From Bdellovibrio sp. NC01 (GTDB lineage: Bacteria; Bdellovibrionota; Bdellovibrionia; Bdellovibrionales; Bdellovibrionaceae), in NCBI RefSeq assembly GCF_006874625.1, contig NZ_CP030034.1, forward strand, positions 1,736,001-1,800,000: a stretch of DNA of 64,000 nucleotides, given 5' to 3'. Made by a program: the position numbers and the translations under genes. Below, piece by piece: positions 43,324-51,453 of this stretch (the stretch's first letter is position 1; the number at the start of each line of letters is the position of its first letter). The notes beneath the pieces are model-generated. The model ran no database searches. It saw only the letters and a list, made by a program, of their open reading frames with translations, and had not been told where the DNA came from.

Positions 43324-44345
43324 CTTGAAAGTTCCTTAATGGCTTGTGCGAATCCTTGAATATCTTCAGGGGTTGTATCCCACGAAGTCATCCAACGGCA
43401 TTCGAATGTGTTTTCGTCCCAAACGTAAAAGAAATATTTTTCGCGCAAAGGTTTTACCCACGTCGAAGGAATCGTTGCAAAGACTGCGTTGCTTTGCGGT
43501 TTTTCACGAAGTTTGACTCCGGGAATGCCTTCGACAAGAGTGTAAAGTTCTTGAGCGCGTTTTAAAGAATTATCTGCGATGGACTTCCACAGATCATTTT
43601 TAAAGTAAGAAATAAACTGACAAGCAATGAAGCGCGACTTCGAGGGAAGTTGGCTGCTTTGTTTGCGGATGTATTTAAAATCCTGGGCCAGGGCTTTATT
43701 CAAAAAGATCACCGCTTCACCCATCAGCAATCCGTTTTTAGTACCGCCAAATGAAACGACGTCCACACCAAGATCGGTGGTGATTTCTTTAAAGCTTTTC
43801 TTTAAGAAACAAGCCGCATTGGCAAGGCGCGAGCCATCGATATGCACGAACAGCTTTTTGTCTTTGGCCCATGTGATAAGAGCCGTGAGCTCTTCAACAG
43901 AATAGGTCGTACCAAGTTCTGTGGGTTGCGTGATACTTAAGACTTGCGCTTGCGAATAGTGCTGATCGCCGCGACGAATGAAATACTTTTCAAGTTCGGC
44001 TACGGACAGTTTGCCGTTCGTAGACGGTACAGGGATCAACTTGCATCCCGCCATTTGTTCAGGCGCGCCACATTCATCTACGTTGATGTGGGCAACGTCC
44101 GAACATAAAACCGATTGATAAGGACGAGTTAGTGCGCGTAAAGCGGTAACGTTCGCTGCCGTGCCATTAAAGACAAAGAACACCTGCGCGTCTTTACCGA
44201 AGTGTTTGCGGAATTCTTCGATGGCTTGTTCAGTCCAATCGTCAGTTCCATAAGACGGCGCATGTTCAATATTTGCTTCTGCGAAAGAAGCAAGAATTAG
44301 TGGATGAACTCCCGCGTGATTGTCGCTGCCGAAACCACGTTTCAT
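43320..44345 (-). CDS. PLP-dependent threonine aldolase/beta-eliminating lyase family protein
   Basis: 341 residues of the fold-I aminotransferase-like group of low-specificity threonine aldolases. FNGTAANVTALRAL binds PLP phosphate, HIDGSRLANA holds the PLP-pyridine Asp, and VSFGGTKNG contains the Schiff-base Lys (K203). The standard role is cleaving L-threonine to glycine and acetaldehyde. Position between tryptophan dioxygenase and a ureohydrolase raises a second possibility, a kynureninase-like beta-gamma cleavage, but this is inference. Coupled to kynA by a 4-nt overlap. Confidence 0.88.
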   Translation of the reverse strand: MKRGFGSDNHAGVHPLILASFAEANIEHAPSYGTDDWTEQAIEEFRKHFGKDAQVFFVFNGTAANVTALRALTRPYQSVLCSDVAHINVDECGAPEQMAGCKLIPVPSTNGKLSVAELEKYFIRRGDQHYSQAQVLSITQPTELGTTYSVEELTALITWAKDKKLFVHIDGSRLANAACFLKKSFKEITTDLGVDVVSFGGTKNGLLMGEAVIFLNKALAQDFKYIRKQSSQLPSKSRFIACQFISYFKNDLWKSIADNSLKRAQELYTLVEGIPGVKLREKPQSNAVFATIPSTWVKPLREKYFFYVWDENTFECRWMTSWDTTPEDIQGFAQAIKELSR

Positions 44346-44348
44346 AGA

Positions 44349-45302
44349 CTAGCCTTTGTTAAGTTGCGCAAAGATAAAGTTATGCGAAAGAAGTGCCGCT
44401 AATTTGCTAGTGCGTTTATCTTGATCGAGCGCCGGTGACACTTCGTAAATGCCCATGCCACGCACGTCAAAGTTCGCAATCATCCACTGCAAGCTTGCTA
44501 AGAAGTCGCGAGTAAATAATCCCGTTGTCCAAGACTGACTGCAACCTGGAGCTTCGTTGGAGGTGAAAGCATCGATATCCACACTTAAGAAAATCTTTTT
44601 CTTTTCTTTACCTTTAAGGAAAGAGGCAAGAACGGTTTGCAGACCTTTTTCATTTACGTCATCCAACATGAAGATGGAAGCGCCTTTGTCAGTGGCCCAG
44701 TTCATGTGGAATTTGCTATTGCATTGATTTTGAATTCCGACTTCCGCGAAATCAACTTTGCCAGCGAATTCAGTCATCAAGCGATAGAACGGAGTTCCTG
44801 AATTAAAGCCTTTATCGGTAGGGCGAACATCCATATGGGCATCAAAGTTGATCACCACCGCATCGTTTGGAAATGCCGACACAAAAGCTGTGCTGTCGCA
44901 ATAGCCGTAGTCATGACCGCCACCAAACGAAATCCAGCGAATGTTTTTTTGCGCTAAACCGTGAACGATCTCGCGACCTTTTTCATGGCGAGCGGCCAAC
45001 GGTTGTGACGTGTGCAAATCACCCAAGTCAGCAATCGCAGGCATGCGAGTCGCTAAAGGGTGCGGGGTCATCTTGTAAAGGAAAGTGCGAATCTCTTTAG
45101 GAGCTAAGTGAGCACCAACGCGACCGCCATTCAAAGCGATGCCTTCGTCATCAGGGTAGCCAAGGATTGCGATGTCAGTTGAAGAAGAGATGCTTTCTAG
45201 GGCCGTCTCGGCGATAAGCTGTACGCATTCACCTAGACGAGGATCTTCTTTGTCGTTTTTAGTAAAAAGAAGATTCTTGTCGGTAGGATGTAGCCAGTTC
45301 AT
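44349..45302 (-). CDS. Ureohydrolase (arginase/agmatinase/formimidoylglutamase) family protein
   Basis: 317 residues. Binuclear Mn centre motifs are complete: GGGHDYG, NFDAHMDVRP and SVDIDAFTSNEAPG. The family includes arginase, agmatinase and formimidoylglutamase, all hydrolysing C-N bonds of guanidino or formimino groups. No arginine or histidine degradation genes are near. It is first (5'-most but one) in the operon with the PLP lyase and tryptophan dioxygenase, so a role on a formyl/formimino intermediate of tryptophan breakdown is plausible but unproven. The start overlaps the preceding gene's stop (TAATG). Confidence 0.85.
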   Translation of the reverse strand: MNWLHPTDKNLLFTKNDKEDPRLGECVQLIAETALESISSSTDIAILGYPDDEGIALNGGRVGAHLAPKEIRTFLYKMTPHPLATRMPAIADLGDLHTSQPLAARHEKGREIVHGLAQKNIRWISFGGGHDYGYCDSTAFVSAFPNDAVVINFDAHMDVRPTDKGFNSGTPFYRLMTEFAGKVDFAEVGIQNQCNSKFHMNWATDKGASIFMLDDVNEKGLQTVLASFLKGKEKKKIFLSVDIDAFTSNEAPGCSQSWTTGLFTRDFLASLQWMIANFDVRGMGIYEVSPALDQDKRTSKLAALLSHNFIFAQLNKG

Positions 45303-45895
45303 TATTTCAGATTGCCTCGACGAGTAAGGATCAATGTTTTAGTCACATTGCCGTTGTCAGTATCGTAGATCTTCATGATGGCGATCTCTTTGCTGAATTG
45401 GATTGTTGCGAATGTTGTGCTTTCAAGATCAGACAAGAAAAGCACCCACTCTTTACCATCAGAAGGAGTTACGCTGTATTTGTAATCAACTGGTTTTACA
45501 GTTTGGAAGTCATCGCTATTACGAGACGCCTTAAGATCTGTGTTTGAACCAGGATAGAAGCTTAATGTCTTGAAGTCGTGAACAGAGATCACACCTTGGC
45601 GGCTGATCCATGTACCCAGCATGCGTTTCAAACCAACGTAATCAACGCTTTCGATAGAAGCTTGGCATGTGTCTTTGTCGTAGATTCCAGTTGCTGTAAT
45701 GTGATCGCCAGGAGAAAGTTTTTCTAAAGCAACTTGGGCATCCGTAGATTTTGTTTCAATGCGATAGCTTGGGCAATCATCGTTCGCTTGCAAATAGATG
45801 TCTTGGCCTTTTCTTTCAATGAAGCCCGCAACCGGTTGCACAGCAACGGCCCATGTTGAAAAAACAGAGGTGAGGACGAAAAGTAATACTCGCAT
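45302..45895 (-). CDS. Secreted protein of unknown function
   Basis: 197 residues from ATG 45895, preceded by AAGG. A longer frame to 45931 lacks a ribosome-binding site. Signal peptide MRVLLFVLTSVFSTWAVA. The mature protein has two Cys near residues 42 and 83 (DDCPSYRIE, DTCQASIESV) and short beta segments; GDHITATGIYDKDTC recalls an OB-like strand. First gene of the tryptophan-dioxygenase operon by overlap with the ureohydrolase gene, though nothing links it to that pathway. Confidence 0.6.
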   Translation of the reverse strand: MRVLLFVLTSVFSTWAVAVQPVAGFIERKGQDIYLQANDDCPSYRIETKSTDAQVALEKLSPGDHITATGIYDKDTCQASIESVDYVGLKRMLGTWISRQGVISVHDFKTLSFYPGSNTDLKASRNSDDFQTVKPVDYKYSVTPSDGKEWVLFLSDLESTTFATIQFSKEIAIMKIYDTDNGNVTKTLILTRRGNLK

Positions 45896-46196
45896 GGCTG
45901 ACCTTGTTCCATGGCTCCGAAATCCGGTCAATAGTAAAACTACTCTAAAGTTTGACTGTGCGAGTCAACTGCTTAACAAAAGGGCAATTTTCAGCATTTT
46001 TCAGAGAGAAGTTGCGCAGTCTAATAAACTCTTAACTTTAAACTGTTATTTGAAACAATTTACTAAAATTTGCCGGAAATGGGCCTGACTATTTGGGGCC
46101 TAAAATCATAAAGTGAGGACAGATTCGTTTGCATTTGATAATTGCCTGCCGACATTTCTTGCGTGGTTATTCAGGAAACGCTTAAACTATCAGCAC
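45896..46196 (+). other. 301-nt intergenic region between divergent genes
   Basis: AT-rich stretch with no coding potential that I can support. It must carry the promoter of the leftward tryptophan-dioxygenase operon and of the rightward gene at 46197. I see no convincing -10/-35 pair, operator repeat or hairpin. A GTG at 46113 could extend the rightward gene by 28 codons, but those residues look like non-coding sequence. Confidence 0.4.
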
Positions 46197-47042
46197 ATGT
46201 CCAAAAATAACGAGTCGTCTTATCTAGTGTTTCCTTGGAACGGTCAGATCCCAGCGGGTGAAACGGTAACGCTTCGTGATTTGGATGTCATCGGTGTGGG
46301 CGCTAAGCGCCGCAAACAAATCGAAGCTTTGCAGGGCGCGAAGCAAATTATTCTGCAAACTCACGAAGCTTTTATTCCTGATGGCGTACGTAGCATTTAC
46401 GATGATGAGTTGTTTCGCAGTCTGCAGTGGTTGCGACCTTTGCGCATTGATAAAATTTCCGAATTCAATTTGTTAGACGAACAGAAAAAAATCTTCCAAC
46501 GTGTGTTTCCTAAAACGGCGCAAACTCTGGGACTTGCGGCAGCAAAGGTTCGTGATTCCTATTTGGCTGAAATGGAATGGAGCAGTTGGTTGCTGCAAGA
46601 TCACTGGCGTTATTTCGTAGGTTATCTTCGTCAGCGTTTTCCGCAACAAAAAGAACTTGTTGATCTTGCTTATTGGGAGTGGGTGCAAGCGTGGTTGGAA
46701 GTTCAACCTTTTGATCTGCACACGAATTTGGAAAAAGGCATCTTGACGGTGAATCCGTCTTTGCAAATTGTTCCGCTGCTTGAGAACAATTCGATCTTAG
46801 GAAAAATGAAAGGCATGTACGCCTTTGTTTATTCTGAAAAACAGGAACAAGTTCTTGAAAAACCTCTGACGGCAGCACAAGCCTTGTTGTTAGATTTGCT
46901 GCAAGAAGATCGCAAATTTTCAACGGAACAGTTGGTAGAGATGGCGAGCATCAGCGAAGAACTTCAACCCAATTTAAATAAAACACAATGGGCTGAAGTC
47001 GTAACAGACATGCTTAACTCAGAGATTCTTTTTCAGAACTAA
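46197..47042 (+). CDS. Conserved-looking cytoplasmic protein of unknown function
   Basis: 281 residues from ATG 46197 (no good ribosome-binding site; GTG 46113 is an alternative). No signal peptide or membrane segment. Mostly helical with many Trp (WSSWLLQDHWRYFVGYLRQRF, LAYWEWVQAWLEV). The C-terminal 65 residues (from LTAAQALLLDLLQED) have the helix spacing of a winged-helix or PqqD-like domain. I do not recognise the family. Its 3' end overlaps the convergent ClC gene by 29 nt. Confidence 0.55.
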   Translation: MSKNNESSYLVFPWNGQIPAGETVTLRDLDVIGVGAKRRKQIEALQGAKQIILQTHEAFIPDGVRSIYDDELFRSLQWLRPLRIDKISEFNLLDEQKKIFQRVFPKTAQTLGLAAAKVRDSYLAEMEWSSWLLQDHWRYFVGYLRQRFPQQKELVDLAYWEWVQAWLEVQPFDLHTNLEKGILTVNPSLQIVPLLENNSILGKMKGMYAFVYSEKQEQVLEKPLTAAQALLLDLLQEDRKFSTEQLVEMASISEELQPNLNKTQWAEVVTDMLNSEILFQN

Positions 47043-48384
47043 CTAAAGCTGTCGCACTGGATTCTTTATTCTGATGCTCATGCAGAAAATCTTCTTTAAC
47101 GCGATCATAGAACGAATGTTTTTGCAGCAGACTTGAAACCCACATGGCCACAGTCGCTGCAATCATCATTGGGAACAGCGCCGAGTGACGATCTGTCATT
47201 TCAAAAATTAAAATAAATGCAGTGAATGGCGTGCGCATGAAACCGGTTAGGAAGGCGATCATACCAGCCATAATCAAAAGATGGTGATTATGAGTCCAGA
47301 AGAACTCCGAAAGCAAAGAGCCCATCGTTGCACCGACCGCTAATGATGGCGCGAATAAACCGCCGGCAACTCCAGCAAGTGACATTAATAGAGGCCCTGC
47401 AATACGCACTAGCATATCAAACGGTGTGGCCCAGTTGTTTTTAAATAACAGATCCATGATCAGGACCTTGCCACCGCCAACTCCCGTTGCGCTTACAAAA
47501 TAAATTCCCAGCCAGAACAACAAACCACACGCAAGATTCAGAGCGATCAGTTTTTTTATTCCCTTTAAACGTTTTCTGAATTTTGAAATTTCATAAAGGG
47601 CCGAACCAAAATACGATCCCATGGCGCCAGCAAGAATGCCAATGACGACAACAAAAAGATAAGTTTGGAACACAACACTTTCCAGGTGCGGGAATCCGAA
47701 ATAGAGATAACCGCCTGAAAAAGTTTGCACGATAATGCCGGTTGTGATGATCGACCACAGAACGTATGTTTTAAAGTTGTTAAAACTATCTTTGCTTAAC
47801 TCTTCAAGAGCATAAGCGATACCACCCAGGGGTGTGTTGAAAGCGGCAGCAAGACCTGAAGCACCACCGGCAAGAATGAAAGTGCGCAACGTCGTTTGGC
47901 GAATCCATTTCGTTGATTTTTCGCCAATGCGATAAAAGATGCCCGACGCGATTTGTAGTGTAGGACCTTCTTGACCGACAGCACCACCACCTAAGACACA
48001 CACCAAAGACGCAATGATTTTAACTAAGATCACACGAATGCCGATCAATTTGCGAATGATCATCTTGTCTTTAGAGGGATCAAGTTCATTTGCGATTAAC
48101 ATCTGCGGAATACCGCTGCCCCCGGCTTGTGCTGCGATCTTATGCGGAATAAACCAGCTTAAAAACACCGTTGCTAGGGTGGCCAGTAACGAAACGCTCC
48201 AGTGGGTTTCGCGCAAAATCCATGACGCCGCTTCCTCGACTTGAAAGAACAGTTTGGAATAGATAATGGCCGTACCTGCAGCCACAAGACTGGCAATCAG
48301 ATAAGGCACGACACGAAGTGACTCTTCGTATTCAACTTTCTTTAAAAGATATTGAGCTTTAGAGCGTAAAGAAGAAATAAGCAT
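47014..48384 (-). CDS. ClC-family chloride channel/antiporter
   Basis: 456 residues, about ten to twelve membrane helices. Selectivity motifs are GGSGIPQ (GSGIP), GAVGQEGPT with the gating Glu, and GLAAAFNTPLGGIAYALEEL, where the last Glu corresponds to the internal proton-transfer Glu of H+/Cl- exchangers. The third loop GVAGGLFAPSLAVGA is also present. Both Glu residues retained point to a proton-coupled antiporter and not a passive channel; that is inference. No cytoplasmic CBS domains. Stands alone. Confidence 0.92.
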   Translation of the reverse strand: MLISSLRSKAQYLLKKVEYEESLRVVPYLIASLVAAGTAIIYSKLFFQVEEAASWILRETHWSVSLLATLATVFLSWFIPHKIAAQAGGSGIPQMLIANELDPSKDKMIIRKLIGIRVILVKIIASLVCVLGGGAVGQEGPTLQIASGIFYRIGEKSTKWIRQTTLRTFILAGGASGLAAAFNTPLGGIAYALEELSKDSFNNFKTYVLWSIITTGIIVQTFSGGYLYFGFPHLESVVFQTYLFVVVIGILAGAMGSYFGSALYEISKFRKRLKGIKKLIALNLACGLLFWLGIYFVSATGVGGGKVLIMDLLFKNNWATPFDMLVRIAGPLLMSLAGVAGGLFAPSLAVGATMGSLLSEFFWTHNHHLLIMAGMIAFLTGFMRTPFTAFILIFEMTDRHSALFPMMIAATVAMWVSSLLQKHSFYDRVKEDFLHEHQNKESSATALVSSEKESLS

Positions 48385-48427
48385 CTCTTAAAGAAATACG
48401 CCTCTTATTTCAAAATGCAAATCTTAA

Positions 48428-49333
48428 TTAATCTTTGTGAAGAGAAGGTGCGTTGGTCCATGTTTCTGAAGAGCGACGTTGATAGAATTCATCAAATTCT
48501 TTGCGATAGCTCTTTAATAAAGCCTCGGAATGCCAGGACTCCATCAGCTCTTTATATTTAGGTGTCCCTGATATCCTGCGCAGTATTGAATCCAGGCGCG
48601 AAATGGTTTTTAAACCCCAGTCTGTTTTACTGCACGCGATATGCACAACAACTAAGCCTCGTTGTTCTTCGATTTCAGCAAATGAAAAGTTGCCGATAAC
48701 AAGTTTATTGCTTTGCAGATAGCGGGCGACTTCTTCGTATTCGATCGCATAATCGAAGCGTTTTGCCGACAGCATATTCAAAGTGCTGGAGGAATCAGGA
48801 ATGCCCTGCAACGTTTCGACATTTGATTTGTTTTTATGTGTTTTAATAATCGCATCAAGTGTTGAACCGTAAGATCTGTCCGCCGATAAACCCGCGCGCA
48901 AATCTTTTTGATCAAGCAAACGCGCAAGCGATACGACTTTGGCTTCAAACATTTTGTTTTTAAAGTCTTCTGTGCGGAACACTAATTGAGGTGGTGGTTG
49001 AATATAAAACGCCGTGAAGTAAGCATACTTTTCGCGCTCCGGGGTGCGCAGATGCGAGACATTGCAAGTGTAGGGACTTTGTTTGCGCATTTGCGCGAGG
49101 GAATTGAGGGAGTAATACAACGATTCAAACTGCGTATCCGGCATTTGACTTTGCAGATAATCCAGCAGTTTGTCGATATAGCCTTGGCCAGCTCGTGGTC
49201 CCGAAGTTTCAAAGTAGGGTGGCCAATTAGGTTTGTACCAAATGATGCGTTCTTTTGTAGAAGCGGCTTCAGCAAAACTTGAACTGAAGAGGAATGACAC
49301 AGAAAAAATAAACGAGAAGAGTGAAGCCAACAT
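48428..49333 (-). CDS. Orphan periplasmic solute-binding-like protein (TIGR02285-like)
   Basis: 301 residues with signal peptide (about 1-23, AEAAS). Starts IIWYKPNWPPYFETSGPRAGQGYID, the signature of this binding-protein branch; TCNVSHLRTPEREKYAYFTAFY aligns with the first-lobe strand of the protein at 41384-42163, and HIACSKTDWG near the C-terminus aligns with its VSCEKTPWG. Two paralogues of this kind in one 64-kb window, both without transporter genes, suggest they are not transport components. Confidence 0.72.
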   Translation of the reverse strand: MLASLFSFIFSVSFLFSSSFAEAASTKERIIWYKPNWPPYFETSGPRAGQGYIDKLLDYLQSQMPDTQFESLYYSLNSLAQMRKQSPYTCNVSHLRTPEREKYAYFTAFYIQPPPQLVFRTEDFKNKMFEAKVVSLARLLDQKDLRAGLSADRSYGSTLDAIIKTHKNKSNVETLQGIPDSSSTLNMLSAKRFDYAIEYEEVARYLQSNKLVIGNFSFAEIEEQRGLVVVHIACSKTDWGLKTISRLDSILRRISGTPKYKELMESWHSEALLKSYRKEFDEFYQRRSSETWTNAPSLHKD

Positions 49334-49373
49334 GAAGTCTCCGCAATTGACTTCATTTTAACGGGGCTTAGCC

Positions 49374-49919
49374 TTATTGCACACTATGTAGTTTTGCTGG
49401 CTTGTAGTCTGACAAGGGCCAAAGCTGATCGACCCAAGAATTTAAAGCAAAATTCTTAAACTGACGGTGGCGGTCTTTCGCATGCAGTTGAGTTTGCTCA
49501 AAGGATTCAGAAAGATAAGCCAGATCTGCTTTTGAATCGTCCATCAAACGTAATGCAAGGGCGTTCAATATTTCAGAGCTATGTAAACCTTGAAGTTCTG
49601 TTTGCGCGATACTTTCACCAGAATAAGTTTTAACACGCATTAAAAGATGCGCATGGCTTTGGCGAAGATCGGCTAGGTCAATCGGTGCCAGATCGTGCAA
49701 CGATTGATTCCAGACGTGTTTTAAGCGCAAATCCAAATACTCAAAGACTTGGAAGCCAAGAATTTTATCGCCGTAAAGTAAAACACTCACCTGATCGCCG
49801 GGCCACTGTGTTGCTGGTGATTTTTGTTGAAGATAAAGATTGTAAACACGGTTGAACAGCTCGACATGACTGTGAGGAAGGGACCGAGGGTTCAAAAGAA
49901 GAAATTGAAATCCGTGCAT
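49374..49919 (-). CDS. Cytoplasmic protein of unknown function
   Basis: 181 residues, soluble, no signal peptide. Sequence has beta-rich first half (QFLLLNPRSLP, VSVLLYGDKILGFQVF) and helical second half (LLMRVKTYSGES, ILNALALRLMDD). No family recognised. It follows the HD-GYP-like gene on the same strand, but a terminator lies between them, so its promoter would have to be in the short gap or be read-through. Confidence 0.5.
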   Translation of the reverse strand: MHGFQFLLLNPRSLPHSHVELFNRVYNLYLQQKSPATQWPGDQVSVLLYGDKILGFQVFEYLDLRLKHVWNQSLHDLAPIDLADLRQSHAHLLMRVKTYSGESIAQTELQGLHSSEILNALALRLMDDSKADLAYLSESFEQTQLHAKDRHRQFKNFALNSWVDQLWPLSDYKPAKLHSVQ

Positions 49920-49942
49920 GGATTTCTTATCGGAAGATCCAG

Positions 49943-49969
49943 AAAAAAGAAGAGCCTCTTTTTAGAGGC
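49943..49969 (-). terminator. Terminator of the HD-GYP-like gene
   Basis: GCCTCT/AGAGGC stem with TTTT loop; on the minus strand it leads into a T-rich run. The gene's TAA stop (49962-49964) lies in the loop and stem. Confidence 0.65.
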
Positions 49970-50888
49970 CCCTGATGATGTCGTTTAAAAATTGAAGATG
50001 TTGTAAAGGATGTTTGCCCACGTGTTCGATCATAAGCTTTTTCGCAGCTTCTGCTTTCGGCACGCCTTCGAATGTGATCAGACGATCCATCGCATTTGCT
50101 GAAGAAACGATCACTGCAAGCGGGTCGGTGTCTTTTTCGCGAAGACCCAAGGGGCCTGTGCCGTTCGAAGTTTCTTCATGTTGTGCGATGATATTGATAA
50201 CAGCTTGGTCAAAGTGCTTTTTGTCTTGAACTTTTTCAGCACCAGCTTGGGGATGGCGTTTCCAGTTTACAAGATCTTCGCCAGCCATTTTATCAAGTGG
50301 TTGCACCAAGTTGATATTCGTATTGTAGTGACCGTAATCGTGTAACAAAGCTCCCAGAGTCAGAAGCTGCGTTTTCTTTGGATCGTTCATTCCTAGTTTT
50401 TGCGCAAGCGCAATCGCGAGGGTAGAAACAGTCACACCGTGATGGGCAATATTCTTATCGGTATTTTCTAAATTCATTACAGTGTTTAATGCCTGAGCAT
50501 TGCTCATAATGAAATTAACATACTTCCCTGCGGCGTCTTTGGCGTAGTTATACGATTCGACGTTTTCTGGATTCTCAAATACTTCTTCAGCATTGCTTTG
50601 TTGCGCGCCTTGAATGATCTCGGCACGAGTGCCGATGTCTTTGTTTGAGTTGTTGTCGTAAGCGATCTCGATGTTTTTTTGAAGGTAGTTGCGATAACTC
50701 ACTTCTTCGTCTGTCAGGATGAACATCTTCTTGAGTTTTTTCTCTTTCAAGCGTTGCAGACGATCGCCTTCAAAACTGTCCCCACGACGAAGGTAGAGGA
50801 TCATTTTCTCATTGATCTTGATATAGGCGTTAAAGTCGATCTTCTGATCTCCGCGTAGAGTACTCACGCGAATAGAAACATAATCCAT
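49962..50888 (-). CDS. Variant HD-GYP-family protein
   Basis: 308 residues. N-terminal region (about 1-75) resembles the small beta/alpha domain often found before HD-GYP in this genus. The HD domain runs from about 130: TLGALLHDYGHYNTN keeps the HD dyad, RHPQAG and QHEETSNGTGP keep part of the metal set, but GYP is GPL and the first His of HHE is Gln. Metal binding and some phosphodiesterase activity on cyclic-di-GMP remain possible. It is exactly back-to-back with the pseudo-HPt gene, sharing one promoter region. Confidence 0.75.
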   Translation of the reverse strand: MDYVSIRVSTLRGDQKIDFNAYIKINEKMILYLRRGDSFEGDRLQRLKEKKLKKMFILTDEEVSYRNYLQKNIEIAYDNNSNKDIGTRAEIIQGAQQSNAEEVFENPENVESYNYAKDAAGKYVNFIMSNAQALNTVMNLENTDKNIAHHGVTVSTLAIALAQKLGMNDPKKTQLLTLGALLHDYGHYNTNINLVQPLDKMAGEDLVNWKRHPQAGAEKVQDKKHFDQAVINIIAQHEETSNGTGPLGLREKDTDPLAVIVSSANAMDRLITFEGVPKAEAAKKLMIEHVGKHPLQHLQFLNDIIRGL

Positions 50889-50923
50889 TGCCTGCCATTC
50901 CTTCGGTTGCTATCGTTGACTTA

Positions 50924-51442
50924 ATGTCGATTGATAAAGAGATTGTAGAAGATTTTGTAAGCGAGTCAAAGACCTTGATTGAAGAGTTGATTGACCTTCT
51001 CGAAAGTATTGAAGGTGATTTTTCTCGTGTTCATGAATTGGCTGACTATGGAAACAACGTGGACCGCATTATGGGGGGCGCAAAAAATTTAGCGCTCATG
51101 GCAGATGGGGATCACGCACTTCATATGATTTCTGACTATGCGGCTTTGTGTAAAGCTGTCGGTTATAAGGCGTCACAAATCAAAAACAATGAAGGTTTTT
51201 TCGACGTCTGTGTGGCGTTGTTGTTAGATGCTACGGAAACGCTTGAAGTTCTGCTACAACACATTCACGATCCTGCAGCAAAATTGCGTCAAACAATTCC
51301 TGAAGCTTTTATCGAAAGATTGCGTTGGGTGTCTCAACAATTCAGTGACGAATATTCTATGAGTGTCGGCACAGGACAGACTGAGAGCAAGAAAATGGCT
51401 CAATCAGAAATCGACGATCTTTTAAAAAAGCTCGGCCTTTAA
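50924..51442 (+). CDS. Pseudo-HPt domain protein with CheZ-like C-terminal CheY-binding tail
   Basis: 172 residues from ATG 50924 (TTG 50888 would add 12). The body is a helical bundle like a CheA P1/HPt domain: EDFVSESKTLIEELIDLLESIEGDF then NNVDRIMGGAKNLALM, where the HxxKG phosphoacceptor His is replaced by Asp47 and Lys by Met50. No His remains at that site. The last 14 residues, MAQSEIDDLLKKLGL-like (159-172), closely match the E. coli CheZ C-terminal peptide that binds CheY (QVDDLLDSLGF). A CheY-P binding adaptor is inferred. No chemotaxis kinase is adjacent, but it is divergent from the HD-GYP-like gene. Confidence 0.65.
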   Translation: MSIDKEIVEDFVSESKTLIEELIDLLESIEGDFSRVHELADYGNNVDRIMGGAKNLALMADGDHALHMISDYAALCKAVGYKASQIKNNEGFFDVCVALLLDATETLEVLLQHIHDPAAKLRQTIPEAFIERLRWVSQQFSDEYSMSVGTGQTESKKMAQSEIDDLLKKLGL

Positions 51443-51453
51443 TTTTATACAGA

